Source: DASRJW01 sp964567755 (GTDB taxonomy: Bacteria > Krumholzibacteriota > Krumholzibacteriia > G020349025). Taken from it: DNA of 64,000 bases. The notes below the pieces were generated by a model, which saw only the letters and a list, made by a program, of their open reading frames with translations, was not told the DNA's origin and searched no databases. The position numbers and the translations under genes are program-made. Of the stretch, positions 1-8,337 are shown piece after piece; the stretch's first letter is position 1; each line of letters opens with the position of its first letter. The stretch lies in the NCBI GenBank assembly GCA_964567755.1, contig CAZMNW010000001.1, positions 191,510 through 255,509 on the forward strand, written 5' to 3'.

Positions 1-429
1 TGCGCGCATCAGCGACGTCCTGATCGCGTCCAGTTGCTTCTTTGTTGCGGAGTAACGCATCGAGACCCAGAAAGGACACGGGCAGTCCATCCAGTACTCC
101 GGAAACCCTTCCGTCCCAAGCCTCATCGAAGCTCACGCCTGTGATCGAGGTCAGCAGGTCGGCGCGGTTTGGCACTCTTCCGAGCTGGACGACGATATCG
201 GGACGCACGAGTTCATCGATGGAGATCTCCAAATCGTGGAAGCCGAACGCGCTCAATGACTCCAGCACGCGGGCCGCGTTCTCGCGGGTGGGCCGCACCA
301 GGAAGTCGAGGTCCCCGGTGAATCGCGGGTAACCATGGAACGCCACGCATGGGCACCAACGACGACGTACTCAACCGCGTGAGAGTTGAACGACTCGATG
401 AACTCTCTCAAATCGCGCTGCAGCTTCAC
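1..429 (-). pseudogene. Nucleotidyltransferase-fold protein, frameshifted and cut by the window edge
   Basis: The minus strand reads as a family of small nucleotidyltransferase-like proteins (AbiEii/DUF6036-like) that usually follow a short partner gene. A GTG at 429 opens VKLQRDLREFIESFNS and runs to VEYVVVGAHA. The family then continues with VAFHGYPRFTGDLDFLV, but here that text lies in the next frame: one base appears lost at about 345-348. Downstream the second frame is open to the window edge and carries the conserved PNRADLLTSITGVSFDEAW segment and LLRNKEATGRDQD. The GDLDF segment is the likely metal-binding Asp pair. The 3' end is outside the window. Either the gene is dead or the assembly has a 1-base error here. 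Function in the family is not firmly known; a toxin-like role is inferred from the two-gene arrangement. Confidence 0.7.
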
Positions 430-565
430 CAAGGGACTCCCGATGTCTCGCGACGAGGTCCAGAAGGATCGCGAGTCGCTCGTTCGGCGTCAAGGAGGCA
501 TAGTATCGTTCATCGGCCTGATCGGCGTCCGCGAAGCTGTGAAATACTCGAGCAACTCTTTGCAT
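371..565 (-). CDS. Small partner protein of the nucleotidyltransferase cassette
   Basis: A 64-residue protein starting at an ATG at 565 (MQRVARVFHSFADAD). The pattern FHSFADADQADERYYASLTPNERLAILLDL, then FERVHRVVQLSRG at the end, is typical of small proteins encoded just before AbiEii/DUF6036-like nucleotidyltransferases. The gene overlaps the start of the nucleotidyltransferase reading frame by 59 bases, which supports co-translation of a two-gene cassette. The role is not known; an antitoxin-like role is an inference from the arrangement. Longer in-frame upstream sequence exists but has no family-like content, so the short start was chosen. Confidence 0.7.
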   Translation of the reverse strand: MQRVARVFHSFADADQADERYYASLTPNERLAILLDLVARHRESLGEAAARFERVHRVVQLSRG

Positions 566-678
566 GGTCAAAGTGTAACACGACTGGCCGCTTCCAAGCT
601 CGCGCTGGTTGTTGCGAGGTCCGCTGTTCGCTCGGCCCCGTGGGGCCGTCCGAGCAATCCTCCCCTGCGTCAACCGGT

Positions 679-906
679 TTACCGGCCGAGAATAACGACC
701 TTGCGCGCGGCGCGGAATCCGCCCGCCTTGGATTGCAGGAAGTACACTCCGTGCGGCAACGCGGCGCCCCCAGGACTCCTGGCCTCGAGGACTTGCACGG
801 ATGTACCCGGCGCCGGCGCATCCTGGACAGCGCCCATCCTCGTAGTTCGAGTCTTGCCGAACGACAGCACCTGGATCGAAGCCAGTACCCGCGGCGACCT
901 GTGACA
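679..906 (-). pseudogene. Orphan C-terminal sorting tail of a secreted protein
   Basis: About 76 minus-strand codons after an in-frame stop end in LPHGVYFLQSKAGGFRAARKVVILGR. This GVYF...KVV.L pattern is the end of the FlgD-like/type-A sorting domains seen intact in two other proteins of this window (ends at 14681 and 33543). No start, signal peptide or body of a protein is attached, so it looks like the stump of a deleted secreted protein. The rest of the 566-1198 interval shows no other convincing gene on either strand. Confidence 0.45.
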
Positions 907-1198
907 TCTTCAAGCACCAAGCGGTACCACCATGACCGCCTCGGCCTGCGTCGTCGCTCATGTCCGTCTCCCGATGCCGAAGGCCGACTGCATCGAGCGC
1001 GTGAGATGGCTTTGGTCGGCGAACGCGGTGAATGCCGGCCTCCAGTGCAAGTGCGGACACTGCGATGCGACCGTGCTCATCGTGCTGTATGACGGTATGT
1101 GGCCGGTGTGTTTTTCACGCTACGCATGGCGAGAACCCGAAGAGTAGTCGCCTTGACACGGCGCCGGCGACGGGGCAGCCTGTGGAGCTGATCGCACG

Positions 1199-1750
1199 AT
1201 GGCGAAGGAAGCTTCCACCATGGCACCGGCGAAGAAGAAACAACCGCGATCGCGTTCACGCCAGCCAAGCGTGCAGCGCGCCGACCCGCTTCGCCAGCAC
1301 ATTGCCTTGCTCCTCGACTGGCACAACGCCCACGTCACCTTCGACCATGCCTTGGCGGATCTCCCGCTAGCGTATCGTGGCACACAACCTCCTGGGCTTT
1401 CCTACTCGCCGTGGCAGCTGCTCGAGCACCTTCGACTCGCCCAGCACGACATCTTGGATTTTTGTGTCAACCCACAGTACGTGGAAGGCAAATGGCCTGA
1501 CGATTACTGGCCGGAATCTCAAGCTCCTCCCACGCCGACGGCCTGGGACGAGAGCGTTGCTGGTTTCAAGCGCGATCTAGCCAAGCTCAAGCGCATCGCC
1601 CGAGACGAAAAGATCGATCTACTCGGCAAGCTCCCCTACGCGTCGCAAGCGACTTACTTGCGCGAGCTGCTCCTTGTGGCGGATCACAATGCCTACCACG
1701 TAGGACAGATCGTGACCGTCCGAAGACTCCTGGGAACGTGGACCAGGTGA
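1199..1750 (+). CDS. DinB-fold (DinB/YfiT-like) putative metalloenzyme
   Basis: A 183-residue protein of the DinB-like four-helix superfamily, whose members bind a divalent metal through three His residues; many are thiol transferases or of unknown function. The first His cluster is in LLEHLRLAQHDILDF near residue 80, and the last lies in the C-terminal helix ADHNAYHVGQIVTVRRLL near residues 164-170. The N-terminus is a basic, probably disordered tail. ATG at 1199 has GGAG about ten bases upstream; an ATG at 1220 (MAPAKKK) is an alternative. It is a single gene, not linked to its neighbours. This is not the DNA polymerase IV also called dinB. Confidence 0.8.
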   Translation: MAKEASTMAPAKKKQPRSRSRQPSVQRADPLRQHIALLLDWHNAHVTFDHALADLPLAYRGTQPPGLSYSPWQLLEHLRLAQHDILDFCVNPQYVEGKWPDDYWPESQAPPTPTAWDESVAGFKRDLAKLKRIARDEKIDLLGKLPYASQATYLRELLLVADHNAYHVGQIVTVRRLLGTWTR

Positions 1751-1984
1751 AAACGACGGCGTCTTGGGCACCGGCGCCATGAACACATCACGGCGCATGG
1801 ATTTCCCCGGTCGACGTTGTCGGCAATCGAGAACGATCGCGTGAATCTCTGTGTTGAGCGTGCCAAGGTTGCTTGCGCACTGAAGTGCCATCCCGCTGCA
1901 CGTGTAGCGTCCACACCTGGAGGGTGCTCCCTCACCAGATGTGGCGCGGCGATGGGTACACCAATTTCCCTCCGACCACACGGT

Positions 1985-3409
1985 TCACGAATGCGTGCGC
2001 CAGCGCAACGCGCTGACCTGGCGCCCGACGCAGCGGCCCTGCTCCACGCCGCGGTCGATCGCGGCACGGAAGTGAATCCCGCCATAGAGCCGGGAGATGG
2101 CTGCCTCCTCCGCGGCTGCGAAGAAACTGGCAAAGGCGCGGGGCTCGAAGCCACGGGCGTCGTGCGTGTGATCGGTGAAAGAGATCTCGCCGAAGAGATC
2201 GGTCAGCACTTGAGCGGACGCTCCGGATTGCACCGAGTGCCCCGATGTGTACTCGGGAAAAGGCGGCGTTGGAATGAGTGGCGTCCAATTCGCATCCAGC
2301 GTTCTCTGAATGCACGTGATGGGCCGCAACAGATTGTATTCGTACTTGGACCACCAGCAACTGATGAACGCATCCGCGACCGCGATCCCCACCTTGGCGT
2401 ATGTTTCGGCCGCCGTGTCGAGAGCATGGCCGCCTGTGGCGAGGATCTGGCTGGCGATGGAGATGGAGTGCCCTGGAGGCGTTCCTGTCTGACCAGCCCC
2501 GTCCGCCCAGAATCTCGCGATCGTGGTCTGCTCCACCGTGAGCCCCTGGCTCGTTTCGTAAACTTCCTGGGCTTCCGTCATGAACGGACTGCTTTCGACG
2601 TCAGAGAAATCAGGCGGCGGACCCGGGTCGCAGAAGTTGTTTTTCTCCAGCGCGAACGGCCGCAGCTCCCCCCAACATGGCTCGAGAGCGGGCGCGAGGG
2701 CGGGTGGCGTTGGCTCCCAATTTCCGGCACCGAGGGGCGGCGTGTACGCGCAGTTGCGCAACTCCGTAAAGCCGTCCGTTGTGGCCCACGCCAGCATGGC
2801 ATTGGCTATGCCCGCGCCGCGATCGACCGAGCGCACGTAGATCCCGGCGGGAAGCGTGGCAGCGAATGATTCGGCGGTTTCCTCTTCCAGCGCGTCGATG
2901 GCAGCGAGCGTCGCAACCGCGCCGCCGGCGAACATCCCGCGTAACGCCGCCGCGAGCGCTGCGTTCGCGACCGTCGGCCAGTGGTACGCAACGCCACGGG
3001 CACGCTGGATCCCGTGCAGTTCGTTCAGCTGTCCATCCAGCGAAGCTGCCCCTCGCATCCCCGGCACGAGTGCCTCGTACAAGGTGACCCCGATGTATCC
3101 GAAAGCACGAGAAGCCACAGGCGGGCTGAGGCGCTCCGTCTGCACGAGACGGTACGCCAGGTCGTACCAGTCGAGTGGGACTCGGGCATCGTACGCACTC
3201 ACGTCCGCGGCATGCCAAGGGTGGTCCGCTCCTGGGCCTCGAAGTTCGTCGTCGAGGATTGGTTTGCCTGCATGTGTCGGGTCATTGGTGCGGGCAGGTT
3301 CGGTCGGGGGGCCATCGGCACAGCCTCCAACCGCGAGCAAGGACACGAGCGCGAACAGAATCTGGGTTCTGAGAGATCCGGACAGATGCGGCATATTTCC
3401 CAAAAGCAT
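1985..3409 (-). CDS. Vanadium-dependent haloperoxidase / PAP2-fold lipoprotein
   Basis: A 474-residue exported protein. The N-terminus has a signal peptide with a lipobox (LLAVGGC, Cys30). The C-terminal part carries the PAP2/vanadium haloperoxidase core: EYTSGHS at about 386-392 and SRLYGGIHFRAAIDRG at about 439-454 match the phosphate/vanadate-binding motifs with the catalytic His in GIHF. An upstream helical region and the motif GTPPGHS are as in secreted members of this family. Members act as haloperoxidases or acid phosphatases, which sequence alone does not separate. GGAGAA lies five bases before the ATG at 3409. Transcribed alone, opposite to its neighbours. Confidence 0.8.
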   Translation of the reverse strand: MLLGNMPHLSGSLRTQILFALVSLLAVGGCADGPPTEPARTNDPTHAGKPILDDELRGPGADHPWHAADVSAYDARVPLDWYDLAYRLVQTERLSPPVASRAFGYIGVTLYEALVPGMRGAASLDGQLNELHGIQRARGVAYHWPTVANAALAAALRGMFAGGAVATLAAIDALEEETAESFAATLPAGIYVRSVDRGAGIANAMLAWATTDGFTELRNCAYTPPLGAGNWEPTPPALAPALEPCWGELRPFALEKNNFCDPGPPPDFSDVESSPFMTEAQEVYETSQGLTVEQTTIARFWADGAGQTGTPPGHSISIASQILATGGHALDTAAETYAKVGIAVADAFISCWWSKYEYNLLRPITCIQRTLDANWTPLIPTPPFPEYTSGHSVQSGASAQVLTDLFGEISFTDHTHDARGFEPRAFASFFAAAEEAAISRLYGGIHFRAAIDRGVEQGRCVGRQVSALRWRTHS

Positions 3410-3501
3410 GGTTCTTCTCCAGCACAGCGCCCAGCAACTGAGGCCGGACGCGGTGAGAAGCTCGATCGGATACCTGGAGGCTTAGAGAGACTTATTCTAG
3501 C

Positions 3502-3750
3502 GTGACACGGCGAACACTTCAAGAGCCATCGGCTCTGCCGCTGTCAGTGTTGCCAAAACGCCCGTATTTGACGCGCGAGATCTGCATCCGGGTTCTGAAG
3601 AGACCGCTTAGAGTCGAGATTCAGAGTGATCGCAGAGTTCGATTCCGAGCCATACTCGACGAGCTCGGGAGAAGACCCTTGCGAGTGGTCATTCTCTGGG
3701 ATCGGCGGACCATTCATAACGCCTTTATAGACAGAGGTTTTGAGCCATGA
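3502..3750 (+). CDS. DUF4258-like small protein
   Basis: An 82-residue protein. The C-terminal half, PLRVEIQSDRRVRFRAILDELGRRPLRVVI then TIHNAFIDRGFEP, resembles DUF4258 proteins, which are encoded immediately before DUF2283 proteins and are thought to form toxin-antitoxin-like pairs with a RelE-like fold. The first 20 or so residues are not family-like, so the true start may be a TTG near 3550 (LPKRPYLTREIC). It overlaps the next gene by four bases (ATGA), typical of translational coupling. The biochemical role is unproven. Confidence 0.6.
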   Translation: MTRRTLQEPSALPLSVLPKRPYLTREICIRVLKRPLRVEIQSDRRVRFRAILDELGRRPLRVVILWDRRTIHNAFIDRGFEP

Positions 3751-3965
3751 AGGTCGCCTATTACGCGGAGACAGACACTCTTTATATCGAATTCGCGGTG
3801 AAACCAAGCGTGGAGAGCCGCGAGGTGTCGCCTGGTGTCGTCATCGATTACGCTGCCGATGGCGGCGTCGTGGGGATCGATGTCGACGAAGCGAGCATGA
3901 AGCTGGATGTGACGGAAATGACCTGGAGCAGGCTCCCGGCGCACTCACCGAAGCTCCCAGTGTAG
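3747..3965 (+). CDS. DUF2283 domain protein
   Basis: A 72-residue protein matching the DUF2283 pattern throughout: MKVAYYAETDTLYIEF at the start, SREVSPGVVIDYAADGGVVGIDVDEAS in the centre. DUF2283 proteins are small beta-rich proteins that pair with DUF4258 or BrnT-like partners in antitoxin-like position. It starts inside the stop codon of the DUF4258-like gene, so the two are co-translated. The residues after DVTEMTW are a variable tail. Confidence 0.8.
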   Translation: MKVAYYAETDTLYIEFAVKPSVESREVSPGVVIDYAADGGVVGIDVDEASMKLDVTEMTWSRLPAHSPKLPV

Positions 3966-3982
3966 ACATCGATGAATCCCCC

Positions 3983-5746
3983 CTACTGCGCCGAACCCGC
4001 GCGGCGCAGCGCCAAAAGCCGGTAGTTGCCTTGGGTCGCCAGCGGCTCGACGACCCAATCGCCGGCGAGCAGTGTCAACAGACTTTCCCAGCGTTGGCGC
4101 GGCAATGGCAGCTGCTGCACGCAAGCGATGGCGCTGTCGGCTTCGCGCAGACCCTCGACGACAGTTTGCGGATCGCTGTCTGCCCGCGGCAGGGCATGAT
4201 ACAAATGTGGCTGCGGCTGCACTCGACAGGCATAGAAGTAACCGGATTCTTCGGAAACCCACACGACATGACCACCGCCGGTGAGGCGTGACACCTCGTC
4301 GACTAACGCGCGCAGCTCCGGCGACCTGCGGATCCACAGGTCGCTCTCACCTGGGTAGAGCTGCGGCGTGACAGCGAGAAGCCCGATGGCCAAGAGGCCC
4401 ACAACGCCGGCAACGGCGCGCGATCGAGCAGCGATTCCCGCCAGGCCGACGCCGGCATAGGCCGCCCAGATGCTGGCAATGACGAGAAAGTAACGCGGCT
4501 GCGTCCCGGCGTGAAAGACCAGCGTCGTGCCAGTCAGCGCGGCGAGATGCGTGATTGCCGGAATGACCCATCCACGCCCCACGCGCGCATGCAATGCGCG
4601 CACGACGCCCATCAGTCCGAGTAGCACGACCGGCAATGTCACCGCCTGCCAGATGGCCCCGATGAAGGTGAATGCAGTGGAAATGATCGATCCGCCGAGC
4701 GTCGGATCCTGTTGCACCACGCTCATGACGCGCCCCGGCTGCCGCGTGATCAGAGAGTCCGCGACATTCCACAACACGAGCGGCAGTGCCGCGGTGACGG
4801 CAAAAACGATCGCCGTCCACCGGCGCGGCCAGAGCAACACCGCGATCGCCGGTACCAGAACAATGCAATCGAAGCGCATCCACGTCGCCGTGGCCAGACA
4901 GAACCAAGCCAGGAACAACCAACGAAAGGCGGCGCGCCCATGCGCCTCGTGTTCGCCGCGAGCCCGCAGCACCGCAGCCGTCGAACCCACGACGAAGAAT
5001 GTAAACACGGGATTGACGTCTGGATTCGCCCCGAATGCAAGCGACACCGGCAGGATCGCCGCCAGCGCCGCCGCTGCGGATGCTGCGAGGCTCCCCCAAT
5101 GCGTTTGCACGGCACGCGCAAGGATCCACACCGTGCCGCCCGCCGCGCAGGCCGATAACAAAATTCCCGACCACACGAGATCGCGGATGACGACGTTGAA
5201 GAGCGCGTGCAGGTACAGATGTGCGGGCAGCCAGAGCCCAGACCACACCCAGTGTGGGTCCTCGAGCCATTGCTGCAACCAGACCACGCGCGCACCATCG
5301 TCACCCAAGCCGACGTCGGAGAACGCGGCGACGACCAGGCGCAAGCCAAATGCGAACAGCCCAAAAACCGGTGCCAGCCAACAGAATGGGGTTGCGGCCC
5401 GAGCGGTGGTGGCGCTGCTCGCGGCGCGGGTGGCGATGCTCGGCGGCTGGGATGGGGCGGGTGCGCTCCAACCCGTGGCGAGCGCTTGCCGCACGTGGGC
5501 GCTGAGACTCGCGATCAGCGCCACGAGACCCGCCAGCGCCCAGAGCCACGCACCCGAATCGAGAAAGCGCGCCGTGCGCGGTTCGAGAGCACCGTCGGGC
5601 GTGAACGAGCGCAGCCATTGCGAGGCCGGACGCAACGCCAACGCCAAAGCCACCACCAGCGCCCCGACTGCCATCACGAGCAAGCGTCGGTTGGGCCCTC
5701 GATTTGACGACACGACCTTCCAATAGGACTCAGGCGCCGCTGCCAT
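3983..5746 (-). CDS. GT-C type polytopic membrane glycosyltransferase-like protein
   Basis: A 587-residue protein with about eleven hydrophobic spans, an N-terminal one near residues 24-40 and a soluble C-terminal domain of about 130 residues. The acidic pair in FSDVGLGDDGARVVWLQQW, in the first external loop of the main bundle, fits the catalytic loop of GT-C glycosyltransferases that take sugar from a polyprenyl-phosphate donor (ArnT/PMT/STT3 superfamily). It begins three bases after the stop of the methyltransferase gene and closes a four-gene minus-strand cassette whose first gene is a polyprenyl-phosphate-type GT2 enzyme, a natural donor supplier. Substrate unknown. Confidence 0.65.
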   Translation of the reverse strand: MAAAPESYWKVVSSNRGPNRRLLVMAVGALVVALALALRPASQWLRSFTPDGALEPRTARFLDSGAWLWALAGLVALIASLSAHVRQALATGWSAPAPSQPPSIATRAASSATTARAATPFCWLAPVFGLFAFGLRLVVAAFSDVGLGDDGARVVWLQQWLEDPHWVWSGLWLPAHLYLHALFNVVIRDLVWSGILLSACAAGGTVWILARAVQTHWGSLAASAAAALAAILPVSLAFGANPDVNPVFTFFVVGSTAAVLRARGEHEAHGRAAFRWLFLAWFCLATATWMRFDCIVLVPAIAVLLWPRRWTAIVFAVTAALPLVLWNVADSLITRQPGRVMSVVQQDPTLGGSIISTAFTFIGAIWQAVTLPVVLLGLMGVVRALHARVGRGWVIPAITHLAALTGTTLVFHAGTQPRYFLVIASIWAAYAGVGLAGIAARSRAVAGVVGLLAIGLLAVTPQLYPGESDLWIRRSPELRALVDEVSRLTGGGHVVWVSEESGYFYACRVQPQPHLYHALPRADSDPQTVVEGLREADSAIACVQQLPLPRQRWESLLTLLAGDWVVEPLATQGNYRLLALRRAGSAQ

Positions 5747-5749
5747 CGC

Positions 5750-6328
5750 TTAATTCTTACGGAAACGGAATTCGATTTCCTCGAAGCCGCCGACGAGGAA
5801 ACACCAGCCACGCGAGGCTGCGAGCGGCGACAGACTAGCGAAGATGTCGATGACTTTGCCCACCCCTTCGGAGAGATAGAAGAGAAACGGCGAGACGACG
5901 GTCTTCTTGAGGTACGGCTGCGCCGACCAGTGCAAGCGCATGCGTTCGAGCACGAACTCCGTGCCCGTGTAACCGCCCTGATACGAAGGGTCGAAATAGT
6001 AGGGAAAGGTGACGTCGAAGCCGCGCTTGTGATCGGCATGAGTGAAGCCGCGGCTGAAGTGCGGCACGCGCACGACGAGGCAACCCCCGGGCTGCAGCAT
6101 CCGGTGCATTTCCGCCATGACGCGAAACGGTTGGTGCAGGTGCTCGAGAACATGATCGGCTTCGATCAAACGGAAGTGCTGCGATGGAAATGGATATGGG
6201 AGCCGATCGAGATCCTGCACGACGTCGGGCTCGAGGCCGGGATCACAGTCGACGTTGAGGAATCCGGGCTTCTTGAAACGCCCGCAGCCCAGGTTGAGCT
6301 GCTCCGGCATCGGTTTCGTGACGGTCAT
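5750..6328 (-). CDS. Class I SAM-dependent methyltransferase
   Basis: A 192-residue protein. LNLGCGRFKKPGFLNVD at residues 11-27 is the glycine-rich SAM-binding motif I followed by the acidic residue that binds the ribose. HVLEHLHQPFRVMAEMHRMLQPGGCLVVRVPH is the motif common to Methyltransf_11-type enzymes in surface-polysaccharide clusters. It lies between asparagine synthase (31 bases) and a GT-C gene (three bases) on the same strand, so it probably acts on a sugar, lipid-linked intermediate or peptide of that pathway. The start at 6328 or the Met seven codons later are both possible. Confidence 0.8.
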   Translation of the reverse strand: MTVTKPMPEQLNLGCGRFKKPGFLNVDCDPGLEPDVVQDLDRLPYPFPSQHFRLIEADHVLEHLHQPFRVMAEMHRMLQPGGCLVVRVPHFSRGFTHADHKRGFDVTFPYYFDPSYQGGYTGTEFVLERMRLHWSAQPYLKKTVVSPFLFYLSEGVGKVIDIFASLSPLAASRGWCFLVGGFEEIEFRFRKN

Positions 6329-6359
6329 GCTTCCTCGTCTTCCGACTTCGTCGACCAGT

Positions 6360-8327
6360 CTATGCCCCGGCGCGTGCCGGCGACGCCAGCGGCCGCCCCG
6401 TGAAGCGATCGAACCACAACTGAAAAACGAACAGGGTCCACAGCTGCTTGCGATTGTCGCGCACGCCGTTCCAGTGCTCGTCCAGCAGACGCGCCACGAC
6501 CGGCCAGTCGAGGATACCTTGCCGCCGAATGCGACTCTCCGACAGCACGTCTCCTGCGAGCTCGCGCAACTCGCTTCGAAACCATTTGGCCACCGGAATG
6601 CCGAACCCCTTCTTGCCGCGACCGGCGATACCGGGGGGCAGACGACTGCTCATTGCACGCTTCAGAATGTACTTCGTCTGCATCCCGCGCAGCTTGAGAT
6701 CGGGAGGGATGCCGTTCAAGAACTCCACCAGAGTGTAATCCAGAAATGGCGCACGCACTTCGAGTGAGCACGCCATGCTGGCGCGGTCCACCTTCACCAG
6801 GATGTCATCCTGGAGATAGAAACGGCAATACAGATAGATCAGCCGTTCGAGCGGATTCGAGCTCGGGCATTCGGCTTCGGCGCGGGCAATGTCGTCATAG
6901 ACGTCGTACGCCCGACCGGTGGCACCGTGCGCATCCGCCGTGGGATCGCCACCCAGAATCTCGGCCTGGCCGATCGGGTCGAAGGCCCCGAGCCACACTT
7001 GATTGCGCACCCCTGGACGATGCATGACGCCTCTAAGGAAACGCTTGAGCTTGAAATCGAGGCTGAAGTTGTCGTGTGACACCGGCAGTCGCTCGGCGAG
7101 CGGCTGCAGGATGCGCTCGTGCAAGAGCCGCGGCACACGATAGAAACGCGCCGCGCGTGCGGCCTGGAAGGTCGGGTAGCCAGCGAGGAGCTCGTCGCCG
7201 CCGTCGCCACCGAGAGCGACCGTCACGTGCTGGCGAGTGAAGCGCGACAAGAGGTACGTCGGCACGATCGAGGCGTCCGCGAACGGTTCGTCGAGGAAGC
7301 CGGCCACTTCCGGCAGAATGTCCACCATTGTGTCCGGCCGCAGAACCTCTTCGCGATGATCGGTGCCGAAGAACTGCGCCACGCGGCGCGCGTGCGACGA
7401 CTCGTCGAAGGAGCGGTCTTCGAAACCGATGGAGAATGTCTTGATCGACGCAGGCGGCATCAGCTCTGCCATCATCGCCACGATGGAGCTGGAATCGATG
7501 CCGCCGGAGAGAAACACACCGAGCGGTACGTCGCTCACCAGGCGCAGCCGCACCGCTTCGCGCAGCCGATCGCGAAGCTCGGCGGCGTAATCCGCCTCGT
7601 GCCGGCGCGCACCGTTGCCGCTACCATTTTGCGAACCGGTGAAATGCATGTCCCAATATCGACGCACGTCGGTTCGACCGCTTTCCCACAACAAGGTGTG
7701 CGCGGCCGGCAGCTTGTGCACCGATTCGAAGATGCACCACGGAGACGGTACATACTCATAGGCCAGGTACTTGGCGAGCGCGCGCCGGTCGATGTTGCGT
7801 GGGCAGTCCGGATGTTGCAGCAGTCCCTTGAGCTCCGAAGCGAAGAGCAAGGAGCGCCCAGTGTCGACCCAGTACAGAGGCTTCTTCCCCATGCGGTCGC
7901 GCGCCAAGAACAGCGCGCGCCGGCGCGCGTCCCAGAGGGCGAAGGCGAACATACCATTCAGCTTGTCGACGCAGTCGGTGCCATGTTCTTCCCAGAGATG
8001 GACCAACGTCTCGGTGTCGGAGCGAGTACGGAAGGTGTGGCCGCGCGCTTCCAACTCGGCGCGCAGCGCCGCGAAGTTGTAGATCTCACCGTTCAGGATG
8101 ACCCACACCGAGCCGTCTTCGTTGCACATGGGTTGATGGCCGCCATCCAGGTCAATGATCGAGAGCCGGCGGAAGCCGAGGCCGATGCGTGGTCCGCGCT
8201 CGGCTGCCTCTTCGATGTGGAACCCCTCGTCGTCCGGGCCGCGGTGACGGAGCGCAGCGGTCATGCGCCGCAGGGCCACGGCATCCACCGGGCCGTCGTA
8301 GCTCAAAATGCCGGCGATGCCGCACAT
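6360..8327 (-). CDS. asnB: Asparagine synthase (glutamine-hydrolysing)
   Basis: A 655-residue AsnB-type enzyme. After Met removal Cys2 (MCGIAG) is the nucleophile of the N-terminal class II glutaminase domain (residues 1 to about 215, with RLSIIDL and NGEIYN). The synthetase domain has the ATP-binding PP-loop SGGIDS at 274-279. Length and motif order are normal. AsnB homologues in glycan clusters often amidate a carboxyl group on a sugar or peptide rather than making free asparagine; its place between a GT2 enzyme (10 bases away) and a methyltransferase (31 bases) suggests this, but either role is possible. Confidence 0.92.
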   Translation of the reverse strand: MCGIAGILSYDGPVDAVALRRMTAALRHRGPDDEGFHIEEAAERGPRIGLGFRRLSIIDLDGGHQPMCNEDGSVWVILNGEIYNFAALRAELEARGHTFRTRSDTETLVHLWEEHGTDCVDKLNGMFAFALWDARRRALFLARDRMGKKPLYWVDTGRSLLFASELKGLLQHPDCPRNIDRRALAKYLAYEYVPSPWCIFESVHKLPAAHTLLWESGRTDVRRYWDMHFTGSQNGSGNGARRHEADYAAELRDRLREAVRLRLVSDVPLGVFLSGGIDSSSIVAMMAELMPPASIKTFSIGFEDRSFDESSHARRVAQFFGTDHREEVLRPDTMVDILPEVAGFLDEPFADASIVPTYLLSRFTRQHVTVALGGDGGDELLAGYPTFQAARAARFYRVPRLLHERILQPLAERLPVSHDNFSLDFKLKRFLRGVMHRPGVRNQVWLGAFDPIGQAEILGGDPTADAHGATGRAYDVYDDIARAEAECPSSNPLERLIYLYCRFYLQDDILVKVDRASMACSLEVRAPFLDYTLVEFLNGIPPDLKLRGMQTKYILKRAMSSRLPPGIAGRGKKGFGIPVAKWFRSELRELAGDVLSESRIRRQGILDWPVVARLLDEHWNGVRDNRKQLWTLFVFQLWFDRFTGRPLASPARAGA

Positions 8328-8337
8328 GGGTGCGCCC

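Noticed and set aside
349..1092. Long Arg-rich plus-strand open frame at the left edge
   Set aside because: Opposite strand carries the conserved nucleotidyltransferase and partner; this frame is Arg/Ser-rich shadow text.
1817..2869. 350-codon plus-strand frame across the haloperoxidase gene
   Set aside because: Arg/Ala-rich shadow of a minus-strand gene with clear motifs.
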